In this document: in pieces, positions 1 to 8,329 of the stretch
How positions within the stretch are numbered: position 1 is the stretch's first letter
How the letters are laid out: the number at the start of each line of letters is the position of its first letter
From: Cladosporium sp. IMV 00045
Taxonomy: Eukaryota > Ascomycota > Dothideomycetes > Cladosporiales > Cladosporiaceae
NCBI GenBank assembly: GCA_001931905.2
Contig: MSJI02000038.1
Span: forward strand, 1-23,270
Length of the DNA stretch: 23,270 nucleotides
Direction: 5' to 3'
Notes under the pieces: generated by a model
Database searches by the model: none
Told to the model about the DNA's origin: nothing
What the model saw: the letters and a program-made list of their open reading frames with translations, nothing else
Program-made: the position numbers and the translations under genes

Positions 1-879
1 AGCTTTGGCCTAGGGGTCGCATGGAAAGAACAGTATGCATGGAAGACCAAAATGTCATCGCTGGGCAATCACATCACAACAGCCGATGCTGCGTTGTTCG
101 CCATCGGCACGGGCGTGAAGAACCTCAACTCAATACTCTCCAGGACAGATCACTGCCGCGCCGAGATTGCTACGGAGTCGCGAGCTGCACTGACCGCCAT
201 CCAGAACAGCGAGCAACGGGAATTACCAGTCATCACCAATATCAAGAACCATGCACACGGTATCGAAGACGCAGGAGGCCGAGTGGTCTTGACGTGGCTG
301 TCACATCGCGAAGATATAGAGGGCTACAAGATGGCACGAGCCACAGCACAACGAGCAGCCAAGCAACAACCCAAAAAAATGCGATCAGCCTCGCTGTCGT
401 ACGTGAAACAAGCCATCAAGGAGAGGTGGAAGCCAACAACCAAGATCAACAAACATCTCAAAGACGCGAAGAAATCTATTGCAGCTCGCTACTTGCAGCT
501 CAAGTCCGGCCATGCGGTCACGGGTGCCCACCTGCTGAGGATCGGTAAGGCTCAAGATGCACAATGCTGGTGGTGTGGCGAGAACAATCAAACAGTTGCC
601 CACCTCTTGTTAAAATGCCGGAAGTGGCGAAGGCAGCGCGATTCTATGCTGCAGAAGCTGCGCGAGAGAAAGGTCGCGATCAGCGGAAGGCGACAGCAGG
701 CAGACCTGAGGACACTGTTTGCAGCCGAGGCTATTACAGAAGTCCTCCAGTTTATTGACAACACAGAAGTGGGAAAGCAGCTGGCTGGAGACAAGAACAA
801 GAATGACTCGTGGGACATCGAAAGGTTGGATCGGGATGCAGTTGAGGACGATATGATGTTGGAGGGCGGAAGGGGGTGA
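1..879 (+). CDS. LINE ORF2 C-terminus (RNase H-like domain and CCHC knuckle), partial
   Basis: The frame is open from base 1, so the N-terminal endonuclease and reverse transcriptase would lie outside the window. The visible part first resembles an RNase H domain: a helix around ADAALFAI, then ESRAALTAI, then TWLSHREDIEGYK. It ends with a C-x2-C-x8-H-x4-C zinc knuckle (CWWCGENNQTVAHLLLKC, about 565-618), as in Tad1-type ORF2 proteins. The usual RNase H acidic residues look replaced: the AEL glutamate is Ala, the DSxAAL aspartate is Glu, and the GNxxAD segment is GYKMAR. The RNase H may therefore be inactive in this copy or family. The ORF ends at TGA 877-879 and the remainder reads without stops or frameshifts. 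Confidence 0.85.
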   Translation, partial: SFGLGVAWKEQYAWKTKMSSLGNHITTADAALFAIGTGVKNLNSILSRTDHCRAEIATESRAALTAIQNSEQRELPVITNIKNHAHGIEDAGGRVVLTWLSHREDIEGYKMARATAQRAAKQQPKKMRSASLSYVKQAIKERWKPTTKINKHLKDAKKSIAARYLQLKSGHAVTGAHLLRIGKAQDAQCWWCGENNQTVAHLLLKCRKWRRQRDSMLQKLRERKVAISGRRQQADLRTLFAAEAITEVLQFIDNTEVGKQLAGDKNKNDSWDIERLDRDAVEDDMMLEGGRG

Positions 880-1098
880 GGTGAGAGATGAAGTGTGACA
901 ACGACAGGAAAGTAGGAGGGCGCAAGCCCAAAAGCTGTGACGACTTGGTAAAGTCGGGACAGCGAGCAAGGTTGTACGGATGAAGTTCGAGGCGAGAGCA
1001 AACGTAGAAGCCATAGAGATTGTCGCGAAGATAGCCGACGTGCCATAAGCTATTTAGCTTGAATGCAGTATGATTTTTAAAAAAAAAAAAAGAAAAGG
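1..1098 (+). mobile_element. 3' part of a Tad1-like LINE retrotransposon (copy D)
   Basis: The element enters from the left edge. It consists of the ORF2 C-terminus (to 879), a 3' UTR of about 200 bp and an A-rich tail at 1078-1098. The UTR carries two small inverted repeats that recur in other copies in this window: GGGC-GCAA-GCCC at 918-929 and AAGCTA-TT-TAGCTT at 1047-1060. The stretch from about 911 to 1070 is closely similar to 10511-10670. RNase H-like plus CCHC C-terminal architecture followed by a poly-A end is typical of fungal Tad1-clade non-LTR elements. The clade is inferred from the architecture, not from a phylogeny. Confidence 0.85.
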
Positions 1099-1385
1099 AA
1101 GAAGCAACTCGAGAGAGATCGGGCACCTGCAGTAGATGTGCTGCTCCTTCCTGTTACGTCACCGTCGCACGATCGCTGCATGTAGCCTTCTGTACCTTTC
1201 TGTACCAACGTATCGTTAAAGATCGCAGTCTGGAAGGCAAAGCCTTCATCCTAGGTGCAGCCTGTGACAGTATCCTCGTTATGTATATCCTACAAACTCC
1301 CTAGGAGGCAGAGGTAGTTACTCCAACGCCTAAGTTTAATCATATCATCGTTACAATAACTTATTGCATTCCAACCGAGCAAATT
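1099..1385. other. Spacer between the LINE tail and the isoaspartate methyltransferase gene
   Basis: No coding region is recognised. The stretch contains repeat copy R1a (1164-1269) and the probable 3' UTR of the minus-strand methyltransferase gene. Confidence 0.6.
1164..1269 (+). repeat. Dispersed repeat R1, copy a
   Basis: Positions 1178-1269 match 2683-2774 in the same orientation over 92 bases with 6 mismatches. An outer block GTCGCACGAT is also shared (1164-1173 and 2658-2667), with a length difference between block and core. Inside both copies is the inverted repeat GAAGGC-AAA-GCCTTC. I do not recognise the family. The two copies bracket the isoaspartate methyltransferase gene. Confidence 0.9.
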
Positions 1386-2242
1386 TCACTCTACCGGCGC
1401 GTCCGTAAGCGGCACATATTGCACACCGTATTCCTTTTTCTTGGTGACGTTACCATGCTCGTCTTTGTCGATAACATAGATGTGTTGGAGAAAATTCTCT
1501 CCAACAGGGACGAAGAGCCTAGAGGCCGTGATTGTTAGCAGATAAAAGATGAAGAATTGCTTCCGGAGGGCGTGTTTCTTCCCCCTTCGAAAGGGATGTC
1601 CGGCACGAAGCAACGATCGGGATGACTCATACTCACCTCCCAGGCACCTTTAATTGCTCCACAATCCGACTCCATCCCTTCTCGCCCGCCACCGCCGCTC
1701 CGACGTGAATAGCATCGTACGGCGCACTCCCCTTCCAGCCCTCCCGTCCGTCGCCCTTCACAAATTCCATCCCGCCATCCTCCAACAGTTTCCTACCCTC
1801 CGTGCTCTTCCCCACATTCCGCTCCCCCATCTCGACCAGCGACTGGATGTGCTCAATGCCCACAACGCTACCGCCGGGCTGGACAAGCTGCGCGAGCACG
1901 TGCGTGAGGTAGCCAGAGCCGGAGCCGATGTCGAGAACGCGTGCGCCTGGACGGAGGTACGGGAGGAGGGACTCAGCGGCCGGGGCGTGCATATGCGGGG
2001 CGCTGATGGTGGCGGCGTGGCCGAGAGACTGTGGGGAGTCTTGATAGGGCGCTATGGGAGCGTAATGGGCTCGATCGACCTTGAAATAATACGGTCAGGA
2101 TTGCTGGGTACATTCATTCGGGATGGGCATTGGCATCTACCTTCTTCATGGCCTCTTTCACGCGGGGAGAGGTGATCAGGCCGTTTCGGAAGAGGTTTTC
2201 GATAAGCGCATCATTAGAGGCACCAGACGAATGCCAGGCCAT
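1386..2242 (-). CDS. Protein-L-isoaspartate O-methyltransferase (3 exons)
   Basis: This SAM-dependent cytosolic repair enzyme methylates abnormal L-isoaspartyl residues in aged proteins. Exons, in transcription order, are 2242-2141, 2079-1637 and 1518-1386, giving 225 aa, the usual family length. Intron 1 (2080-2140, 61 bp) runs GTAGAT to TTCAAG; intron 2 (1519-1636, 118 bp) runs GTGAGT to CTCTAG with a TGCTAAC branch site. Splicing restores the family block KKVDRAHYAP. Landmarks are ALIENL (about residues 12-17), DSPQSLG (48-54), the substrate-side loop TISAPHMHA (58-66), SAM motif I VLDIGSGSGY (82-91), and the C-terminal DKDEHGNVTKKK and YGVQYVPLTD. The start at 2242 matches the common MAWxSSG N-terminus. 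An in-frame upstream ATG (44 codons earlier) would add a hydrophobic, possibly targeting, extension. No defects are seen. Confidence 0.95.
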
Positions 2243-2657
2243 GTTTGTGCGGTGCCGCACGCAATGAGGGAGTGACGAAGATAGTGTATTACGAAGCCTG
2301 GGCGAAGTGGTGGGCAATATCTGGGAGAATTTGGAGACCGCGATGGCGGCTGTTAGCGACAAGACTATGCTCATGCGGGCTGCGTGATGGCAGAAATCTG
2401 GAAAGAGCACTTGTTCCGGGGGGTCGGAATCACGATAGTTGATTGAGCCGGCTACGGGACGGAAGTGGTGTACTGTATTGTCATTGTGATGTCGGTTGTC
2501 CAGGGTCTGCAGCTCCAACGCATCGGTTTTGACGTCACGCAGCATCAGCTCTATCTTGTGCGGATGAGGAGTGGCCGGAGGGTTTGGAAGGGAAGGACAC
2601 CAACTCCGAATGGCTTGTCAACGACTCTTGTAAGTGCAATTTATACATAAGTATATC
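2243..2657. other. Upstream region of the isoaspartate methyltransferase gene
   Basis: No separate gene is supported. Minus-strand reading remains open upstream of the chosen start to 2545, so an N-terminally extended form is possible. No clear TATA box is seen. Confidence 0.4.
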
Positions 2658-2774
2658 GTCGCACGATATGCTTACCAGCATCGCATGTAGCATTCTGTAC
2701 CTTTCTGTACCAGCTTATCGTCAAAGATAGCAGTCTGGAAGGCAAAGCCTTCATCCTAGGTGTAGCCTGTGACA
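2658..2774 (+). repeat. Dispersed repeat R1, copy b
   Basis: This is the partner of 1164-1269: the 92-bp core 2683-2774 has 86/92 identities. It lies about 415 bp upstream of the methyltransferase start, in the same orientation as copy a on the other side. Confidence 0.9.
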
Positions 2775-2775
2775 A

Positions 2776-2961
2776 TTGGTCGAGGAAGCCGAAGCGGAGA
2801 CAGTAGAGAAACAGACTCGTAAACGCCTAAGAAGGCGTAAGATAGAGGATACAGTCGAGATTGAAGACGATGAGATACTGGACGAACTACCTGGCGACTT
2901 GGGTTCCGACTATATTGTTATTGCAGTACGTGAATGCATTCGGAGTCGGATACGTCGTTGA
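2776..2961 (+). other. Short open frame with charged composition, possible element remnant
   Basis: The 61-codon frame begins at a TTG immediately after repeat R1b and ends with TGA next to the (GAT)6 tract. The peptide is very rich in Arg/Lys (KRLRRRK) and then in Glu/Asp (IEDTVEIEDDEILDEL). It has no ATG start and no family that I recognise. Its position between two repeats suggests the end of a decayed mobile-element ORF, but this is only inferred. Confidence 0.2.
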
Positions 2962-3018
2962 TGATGATGATGATGATTCTCATTCAGGCTATGCACGGAG
3001 GCCGTATGAGCCGTCCCT
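2960..3018 (+). repeat. (GAT)6 microsatellite followed by dispersed repeat R2, copy a
   Basis: Six GAT units (2960-2977) are followed by a 31-bp block at 2988-3018. That block is repeated at 6646-6676 in the same orientation with 3 mismatches, all transitions. The second copy is also preceded by degenerate GAT/GATT repeats, so the simple repeat plus the 31-mer looks like a shared element end. Confidence 0.7.
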
Positions 3019-3232
3019 AATCGCTGCTTAACATCACAATGTAAATCGCCTTGCACTCAGGGCCCGAGAGATTAGCCAACACCTCACCCGACCCTCATGT
3101 CCGAAGAACAAGACAGTCTGCCAGTCTGGTAAAGAAAACGGATGGAAGCTTTGATGACCTTCATGTTTTCCCCACCTGACCAACTACCCCGCCGATTACG
3201 TTATCGAAATCACTGGGAATCGATTTCCAAAT

Positions 3233-3751
3233 TCAGTTCGAGGGCACCAATTCGGAGTTACCACTGACAGAAGCGTCTGCGGCAGGAGAGTGCCAAATCT
3301 CATCCCAGGACGCAGGAGACATTTCCAGGATTCCGTGGAAATCGAAAGGATTTTCGGGCACTTCGACGCCAAGACTTTCTCCTGGGGGCAAGAACGTTTT
3401 CTCAACAGCTTCGGCTGCCTCCAGATCCTCCAACTCCTGAGCCACGGCGGTATCGGTGCGATGCTCAGAAAAATGCAGTTTTTTGCGAAGGCGAATCTTC
3501 TTCATTCGCCGGGCGGTCAACTTCTGCAGTAGTTCCACTTCCTCCTCTTCGACCTTTTCGATGGCGCGACGCAGGGCTTCACGGGCATCCTGAAGCTTGG
3601 TCCACTGAGAAGCAGAAAGAGTGACATCGCAATCAGGGTGTCCTTTGCGGACACACTCGGAGCATGTGTCGGACTGAGGGCCGACAATGCATATCGGACG
3701 GTCTTCTCCAAGTTGCAGATGAGCATTGCGACATTCCGTGCAAGGGGCCAT
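3233..3751 (-). CDS. Hypothetical cysteine-rich, coiled-coil protein
   Basis: The intact 172-aa frame starts at ATG 3751. Six cysteines in the first 41 residues (C4-x2-C7, C21, C30-x2-C33, C41) have the spacing of a small zinc-binding module; the block CSECVRKGHPDCDV is characteristic. Residues of roughly 47-105 are strongly charged and predicted coiled coil (AREALRRAIEKVEEEEVELL, then a basic patch RRMKKIRLRKK). The C-terminal third is acidic and probably disordered. Similar C-x2-C/coiled-coil proteins of unknown function occur in many copies in ascomycete genomes (recollection, not a search). An in-frame ATG at 3913 gives a 226-aa form, but the cysteine module argues for 3751. No intron is needed. 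The function is unknown; nucleic-acid binding is only a guess. Confidence 0.6.
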   Translation of the reverse strand: MAPCTECRNAHLQLGEDRPICIVGPQSDTCSECVRKGHPDCDVTLSASQWTKLQDAREALRRAIEKVEEEEVELLQKLTARRMKKIRLRKKLHFSEHRTDTAVAQELEDLEAAEAVEKTFLPPGESLGVEVPENPFDFHGILEMSPASWDEIWHSPAADASVSGNSELVPSN

Positions 3752-4212
3752 TTCGATGCCGTTGAACTGAATCTCTGAACTGAGATGTGTGCGACTAAGA
3801 GACTTGAAGGAAGACATCGCGATAACGAAGTAAAGAAGGATGCGGGGAGGCCGCATCATCCATAAGCTCCAGGGACCGAAGCTAGGCCATGAGGGGGATA
3901 GTGTTGTGAGCATGGAAAGTCATGTATAGGAGTCAGTGATTGGAATCATTCATTTATTGCAGCCATTGTATTGAAGTCTTCATTTCGTAGAGCCTCAGCC
4001 GCCTAACCTTTGGTCAACTTCGATGCGGGACCGCACGTACCTCAAACAAGCTGTCGCTTGACGTTGCTACAAGTTTTTTCATCCTTTCTTTCTCTCCTCA
4101 TTTTCTGAATTCCTCCAACAAAAAAAAAAAAAAGAAAAAGAAAAGGGATGACTCCAGCCATCCCAAAACATATTCCCCAAGAGCACTATGTACACAGGCG
4201 AGTAAAATCGTG
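3752..4212. other. Spacer between divergent genes
   Basis: The stretch lies between the minus-strand cysteine-rich gene and the plus-strand decarboxylase, so it may carry both promoters. It has an A-rich run at 4121-4146, about 70 bp before the decarboxylase ATG. No repeat or RNA gene is recognised. Confidence 0.5.
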
Positions 4213-5563
4213 ATGGCTCTTCGCAACAATGTACCTAACAGTTCCTGCAGAGTCGGCGACTGGCTGCCCGACGACCATCGTGCACACCGGGCATGGCTTG
4301 GCAGTGTGATCAACCATGTCGACAAGAATCCAAAGGAACTGCATCCGGTTATCCAAGAGTTCAGGGACCTCATTGAGAACAATACCAGGGTCTATCTCCT
4401 TGTGCAGTCCATGTTCGAGCAAATCCCGGATAAGAAACCGTACAACGCCGATCCTACAGGCCAGACTAGACAGATGCGAGATTATCAGCATATGCTCGAA
4501 GTAATGAACCACCTCCTCACAACCGCGCCGCACTGGAGTAATGCGAGTGAGGAGGCGGGGATGGTGGGGTTGCCAATTAATGCCGTGCTGGATTGGCCGA
4601 TGGGGACACCGAGCGGTTTTACGTTTTTCTTAGATCCGGACGTTAATGCCATGTTCAAGAAGCTGATCAACGCCTGGGGCGAGTTTCTAACGTCCGAGGA
4701 GTCCGCGAAGCAAGCACTCGGTGACAGAGCCAGCGGCTGGTTCAGCACGTCGGGTAAGAAAGAGCTCACGTTCACTGCCAACGCAGCGTCCGACACAGAG
4801 CAAAGTTTCGAGGCTCTGTTCCACTGCGATCCCACGAGACCATACCATGGGTACACCTCCTGGGACAACTTCTTCACACGCACGTTCCGCTTCGAAGACG
4901 GCGTGCGTCCCGTTGCAGATCCAAAAAAACAACAATGTCATCGCCAATGCATGCGAAAGCAAACCTTATAATCTGGCCCGAAACGCTCGGTTCCGCGACC
5001 GCTTTTGGATCAAGGGCCAACCCTATTCCATCTGCGACATGCTCGCGCACGACGCGCTCGCCGACCACTTCGATGGCGCAACTGTCTACCAGGCCTTCCT
5101 GTCCGCTCTGAGCTACCACCGCTGGCACGCACCGATAAGCGGAAAAGTAGTGAAAGCGTACGTGCAGGACGGAACCTACTACTCCGAACCCCTCTTTGAA
5201 GGCGTCGGCGACCCCAAGCATGCGACTGAAGGCAGTATCGACGAGTCCGGCGAGACTACAGCACAGGGGTACCTGACGTCCGTTGCTACACGGGCAATCA
5301 TATTCTTCGAAGCGGATAATCCGGCCATAGGGTTGATGGCGTTCGTTGGCGCAGGAATGTCAGAAGTGAGTACATGCGATATCACGGTCATGGAGGGGCA
5401 AAGGGTGCAGAAGGGCGATGAGATTGGGATGTTCCATTTTGGAGGGAGTACCCACTGCTTGCTTTTCCGCAAACATGTGGATGTACAAGACTTTCCCAAG
5501 CCGGGGATGGAGCACAATGTTCCGGTGCGGTCACAGGTTGCTGTGGTCAACAACGGTAGATGA
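4213..5563 (+). pseudogene. Phosphatidylserine-decarboxylase-like (PsiD-type) decarboxylase, one frameshift
   Basis: The family is pyruvoyl-dependent, self-cleaving decarboxylases related to phosphatidylserine decarboxylase. It includes the soluble tryptophan decarboxylase PsiD, and other members probably act on amino acids. The first frame runs from ATG 4213 and breaks in a run of seven A at 4923-4929; reading with six A continues with family sequence (VIANACESKPY) to TGA 5561-5563, for about 449 aa, close to PsiD length. The N-terminal half has DWLPDDHRAH, PIQEF-like VIQEFRDLIE and LPINAVLDWPMGTPSGF. The C-terminal half has GATVYQAFLSALSYHRWH (His near residues 302-305), then EISTC-like EVSTCDITV and the cleavage motif MFHFGGST (Ser about 412). 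PsiD has GGSS at that site. A single homopolymer error in the assembly would make this a normal intact gene; there is no intron that repairs the frame while keeping VRPVAD. Confidence 0.88.
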
Positions 5564-5898
5564 GCAGCCAGCAAGTGAAAATGATCGGGTTTGCGGATGC
5601 CGTCACGTTCGTCACTATAGCTTCATGAGGCTAGAAGCCTCGGCAAATTGTGAACAGAGACGATGGTGGCCAAGCCTGGGATCAGTTCCCTCCGGTGATA
5701 TATTGGTTTGCTGCAATGATTGGGATTTAAGTTTTGGGTCCTTCTCAAGCCATACATCTACGTCATTTCAATGACGCATCGCTCTGAAACGCCAACAACC
5801 CTACGTCCGCCTCTTCCTCACGTCAAATGCAAGGTTAACCCCATCGTCTTTCGCCCCATCATTGTCGTGTGGTCTCCTTCTGAGCCACAACAATTCTA

Positions 5899-5918
5899 GC
5901 ACTCTGTGCACAGAGTGC
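5899..5918. repeat. Perfect 20-bp palindrome
   Basis: GCACTCTGTGCACAGAGTGC is its own reverse complement with no spacer. It could be a dimeric-factor binding site or a simple hairpin; no adjacent gene start supports a regulatory role. Confidence 0.8.
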
Positions 5919-6645
5919 ACATCCAGGATGAACTCGAGACTTCGGCCCTTTGACGCTTGCTTAGGGCTTCGTTGGCCCTCTGAAGAGTGCGGTGCTGCAG
6001 TCAAATTGGTCACCGGATGGGCTGTTGCCTCATTTCTCTGGCCATCTGCCTGATAGCAGACAGGCTTGGGTGTTAGAAAGCTTCCCCCATCGCCGCCAAT
6101 CGCCGCTAATCGGGATTCGAGCAGCACGCGTTTTAAGGGTTCAGAGGCTACACAGAGGGCTCGCTGGAAGTCGTATGCGCGAGTAAAAAGCGTATGGAAC
6201 TCTTCTCTGCGCTGAAAAATATACCGGTAGGACCACTGCTTGCCGCCGCGTCGCGCACCCCGCGATGTGAGGAGGGTAATCCACTATCTCTCGCACACAT
6301 CTTCGATCCAGGAATGAGACCCTGGCGAATGCAAGTATTGAACTACCACCTTATCCTCGACCGTGGTCAAACCTGGACAGCGGGCGGAAATTAGGTAATC
6401 GGTGTTATGCCGTTCATTCCAGTACGGAATATTGACTCGAGCACATTGTAGAGCTTCGCGGTAAGGTGGGGGTTAAAATTTAGGTGCCACGGTGTTCGAA
6501 TAGGCTCAATAGCTAAAATGATCGTGCTTCGGTTGCTGAGACCTGCACTATTTGGGGTGGGGAATTTGCGGATTGGAGGGGAGGGGAAGAGTGTGCCATT
6601 GCGTCGATAACGATAACGATGATGGTGATTATTATTTTGATTTAA

Positions 6646-6676
6646 GCTATGCACGAAGACTGTATGAGCCGTCCCT
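6646..6676 (+). repeat. Dispersed repeat R2, copy b
   Basis: The 31-bp block matches 2988-3018 with 28/31 identities and is preceded by degenerate GAT-like repeats (about 6605-6640). After the block the two copies diverge at once, although GAGCCG recurs at 6679-6684. Confidence 0.65.
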
Positions 6677-6816
6677 TATGAGCCGCCCCTGTCCTCGCGT
6701 GCTGGAGACCATGCAGTATCCCTACTAGCCCGGATAGCGCGCATGTTGGGGACCAGTTGCTTCTGTTATTGCCTCACATCTTCTCCTCCAACTCCAATCC
6801 ATATCCACTGTCACAG

Positions 6817-7566
6817 CTATTCCTCCCCTCTTTCACTCACTTCTTTCACGCCCTCATCTCCTTCTCCTACAGCTCCCTTCGAACCTACAAACCACGTCCC
6901 CGCCTCCACAATTCTTACCAAAACCTCCAAGTCCTCCTCCCCGCCCGGCGCATAAACCATGATGAACCCTTCCGGCACAAATTTATCAAACCATCCTCCT
7001 CGCGCCAGAGGATGCTTCTCCCCCCACCCGGCTTCCAACACCACCTTCACATCCGCGGGGTGCAGCGTCATATGCATCGAGCCGTCTGAGGGATGCACGT
7101 GGCAAATCTCACCTCCACACGTCCGCCGCACAGGTGAGCGAAAGAAGAGACCGGTGCCATGCTTCTCGAAGCACGACTTGCCTAGTTTTAATCTCTCCGG
7201 GTCCGCGGTCGCGAGGCGATGAAGCTCGGCTGTTAGACGATGGTAAAGAGCTGGCGAGGCGCGCTGCGTTGTTTGCCGGTGCGGCGCGATGCCCCTCGTC
7301 ACCGGTCTCTGTGTGAGACGTGCAGGGAGATCGCGTAGCTGACCTTGCTGGTTCGTCGGGGTGGGAAGGTAGGGATTGCGGATGGCGAAGAGGGAGAGAG
7401 TCTTGATGCGGAGATAGCCGGGAATGTTAGATGGGGTGCCACCAGGACCCAGGGCGAGGAAGGCTTTATAGTCGGCGTAGAGGTGAAGGAGGGTGGAGAG
7501 CACGACCGCGGTGAGGGCAAGAGCAAGGAGGACTTGCTCTGAGCAGCTGGTGATGAGATGCTTCAT
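6817..7566 (-). CDS. Membrane-anchored luciferase-domain (DUF5519-type) protein
   Basis: The intact, intronless 249-aa frame starts at ATG 7566 and ends at 6817. Residues about 11-30 form one hydrophobic segment (VLLALALTAVVLSTLLHLY), a probable signal anchor. It is followed by the fungal family block YKAFLALGPGGTPSN (33-47). The conserved core has RGIAPHRQTTQ (91-101), SCFEKHGTGLFF (131-142), EICHVHPSDGSMHMTLHP (153-170), GWGEKHPLARGG (180-191) and the FIMVYAPGGEEDL strand-turn (201-213). I recognise this arrangement as the fungal 'luciferase domain' family, whose biochemical role is not established; the name does not imply light production. The arrangement of His residues in the core would suit a binding or catalytic pocket (inference). 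No defects are seen. Confidence 0.8.
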   Translation of the reverse strand: MKHLITSCSEQVLLALALTAVVLSTLLHLYADYKAFLALGPGGTPSNIPGYLRIKTLSLFAIRNPYLPTPTNQQGQLRDLPARLTQRPVTRGIAPHRQTTQRASPALYHRLTAELHRLATADPERLKLGKSCFEKHGTGLFFRSPVRRTCGGEICHVHPSDGSMHMTLHPADVKVVLEAGWGEKHPLARGGWFDKFVPEGFIMVYAPGGEEDLEVLVRIVEAGTWFVGSKGAVGEGDEGVKEVSERGEE

Positions 7567-8329
7567 TTAGCCGGAGCGCGGGACTAGGTAACGGTCCATG
7601 GTTGTACTGTCGAATGTGCTCTTGCGTGGGTAAAGTGGTATAGCCCGAATGCTAGAACTAGCTAGGATATCAAGTTTGCTGCCAACGACTATATATTGCG
7701 AAGAACGATCAAGATGAATGCGAACATTTATCTAGATGAAATATCACGGCGCCAGCAAACCAGTTATGAGCAAACCCGTGCTAATTGTCCGCGAAGCTCA
7801 TCGGTTTTGCAGAGGAACACAACCTTGTTGCCGCCGGCAACCTGCCAGCAATCAGGTCCTTGGTCCCCAATGCTACGCAGCAATTGCATCAGCAAGTTGT
7901 GCCACCCACATCCCAAAACTCTAAAAGTGATGCGCGCTGCAGAAAAAGCAAAAGCCACGAGAACTATCACGGCATTGAAATTTTTCCTGAGAAGACAAAG
8001 GTTTCGCTGCGAGAAAGTACGTTGTCTAATAAGGATGCGATTTGCGGCTTGGCAACAAAGTGGGTTGATGGCTGAGGATGCGCAAGACAAAAGGGAAGAA
8101 GCGAGTGAGCGGATGACCACGAGAACTGAATATAGGAAATAGAGATAACGTGGTTCATCATTGCCCTGCGCACTTTCCTGAGGCGACAGTACACCAGGAA
8201 GACCATGAATGAAATTACTGATCATGCCGGACGGAAAGCGCACATCTTTACGTGGTGTCCGGTGCGAGTAGCTGTATCTGCAGTGAAACCAAGTGCGCTA
8301 CGGAGCAGCCGGGAACGAGATGAGCCACA
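7567..8329. other. Spacer with uninterpretable open frames
   Basis: The first 150 bp are probably the promoter of the luciferase-domain gene. A 96-codon plus-strand frame at 7785-8075 (starting TTG, containing VAAGNLPAIRSLVP) reads somewhat like protein, but has no ATG and no family that I recognise. It may be a scrap of a decayed gene. Nothing else is supported. Confidence 0.4.
7689..7697 (-). promoter_or_regulatory. TATA-like element upstream of the luciferase-domain gene
   Basis: The minus-strand reading is AATATATAG, about 125 bp upstream of the ATG at 7566. Position and sequence suit a core promoter, but this is weak evidence on its own. Confidence 0.3.

Larger units (their letters stand above)
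5564..6816. other. Long spacer without a recognisable gene
   Basis: Open frames here start at non-ATG codons or are short and compositionally random; a 66-codon ATG frame at 6194-6394 has no recognised features. The stretch holds a perfect 20-bp palindrome (5899-5918) and repeat copy R2b (6646-6676). Positions 6780-6960 are C/T-rich but belong partly to the 3' end of the minus-strand luciferase-domain gene. Confidence 0.55.

Noticed and set aside
588..1126. Overlapping minus-strand frames over the LINE ORF2 end and 3' UTR
   Set aside because: They are shadows of the LINE; the plus strand carries the CCHC knuckle and the conserved 3' tail.
4903..4918. A 16-nt GT...AG segment in the decarboxylase whose removal would restore the frame
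   Set aside because: It is far below the minimum length of a spliceosomal intron and would delete the conserved VRPVA residues; a homopolymer indel at 4923-4929 explains the break better.
4915..4935. Programmed +1 frameshifting in the decarboxylase
   Set aside because: No stimulatory structure or rare-codon context is evident, and the family is not known to use frameshifting; an indel in an A-run is simpler.
5801..6127. A 108-codon minus-strand frame spanning the palindrome
   Set aside because: It starts at GTG, not ATG, and shows no domain.
6391..6654. An 87-codon minus-strand frame
   Set aside because: Low-complexity N-terminus read from the degenerate GAT-type simple repeat, with no recognisable features.
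6817..7566. Initial impression of a cytochrome P450 N-terminus because of the membrane anchor
   Set aside because: No P450 helix motifs follow; the His-rich core matches the luciferase-domain family, and the frame ends at 249 aa.
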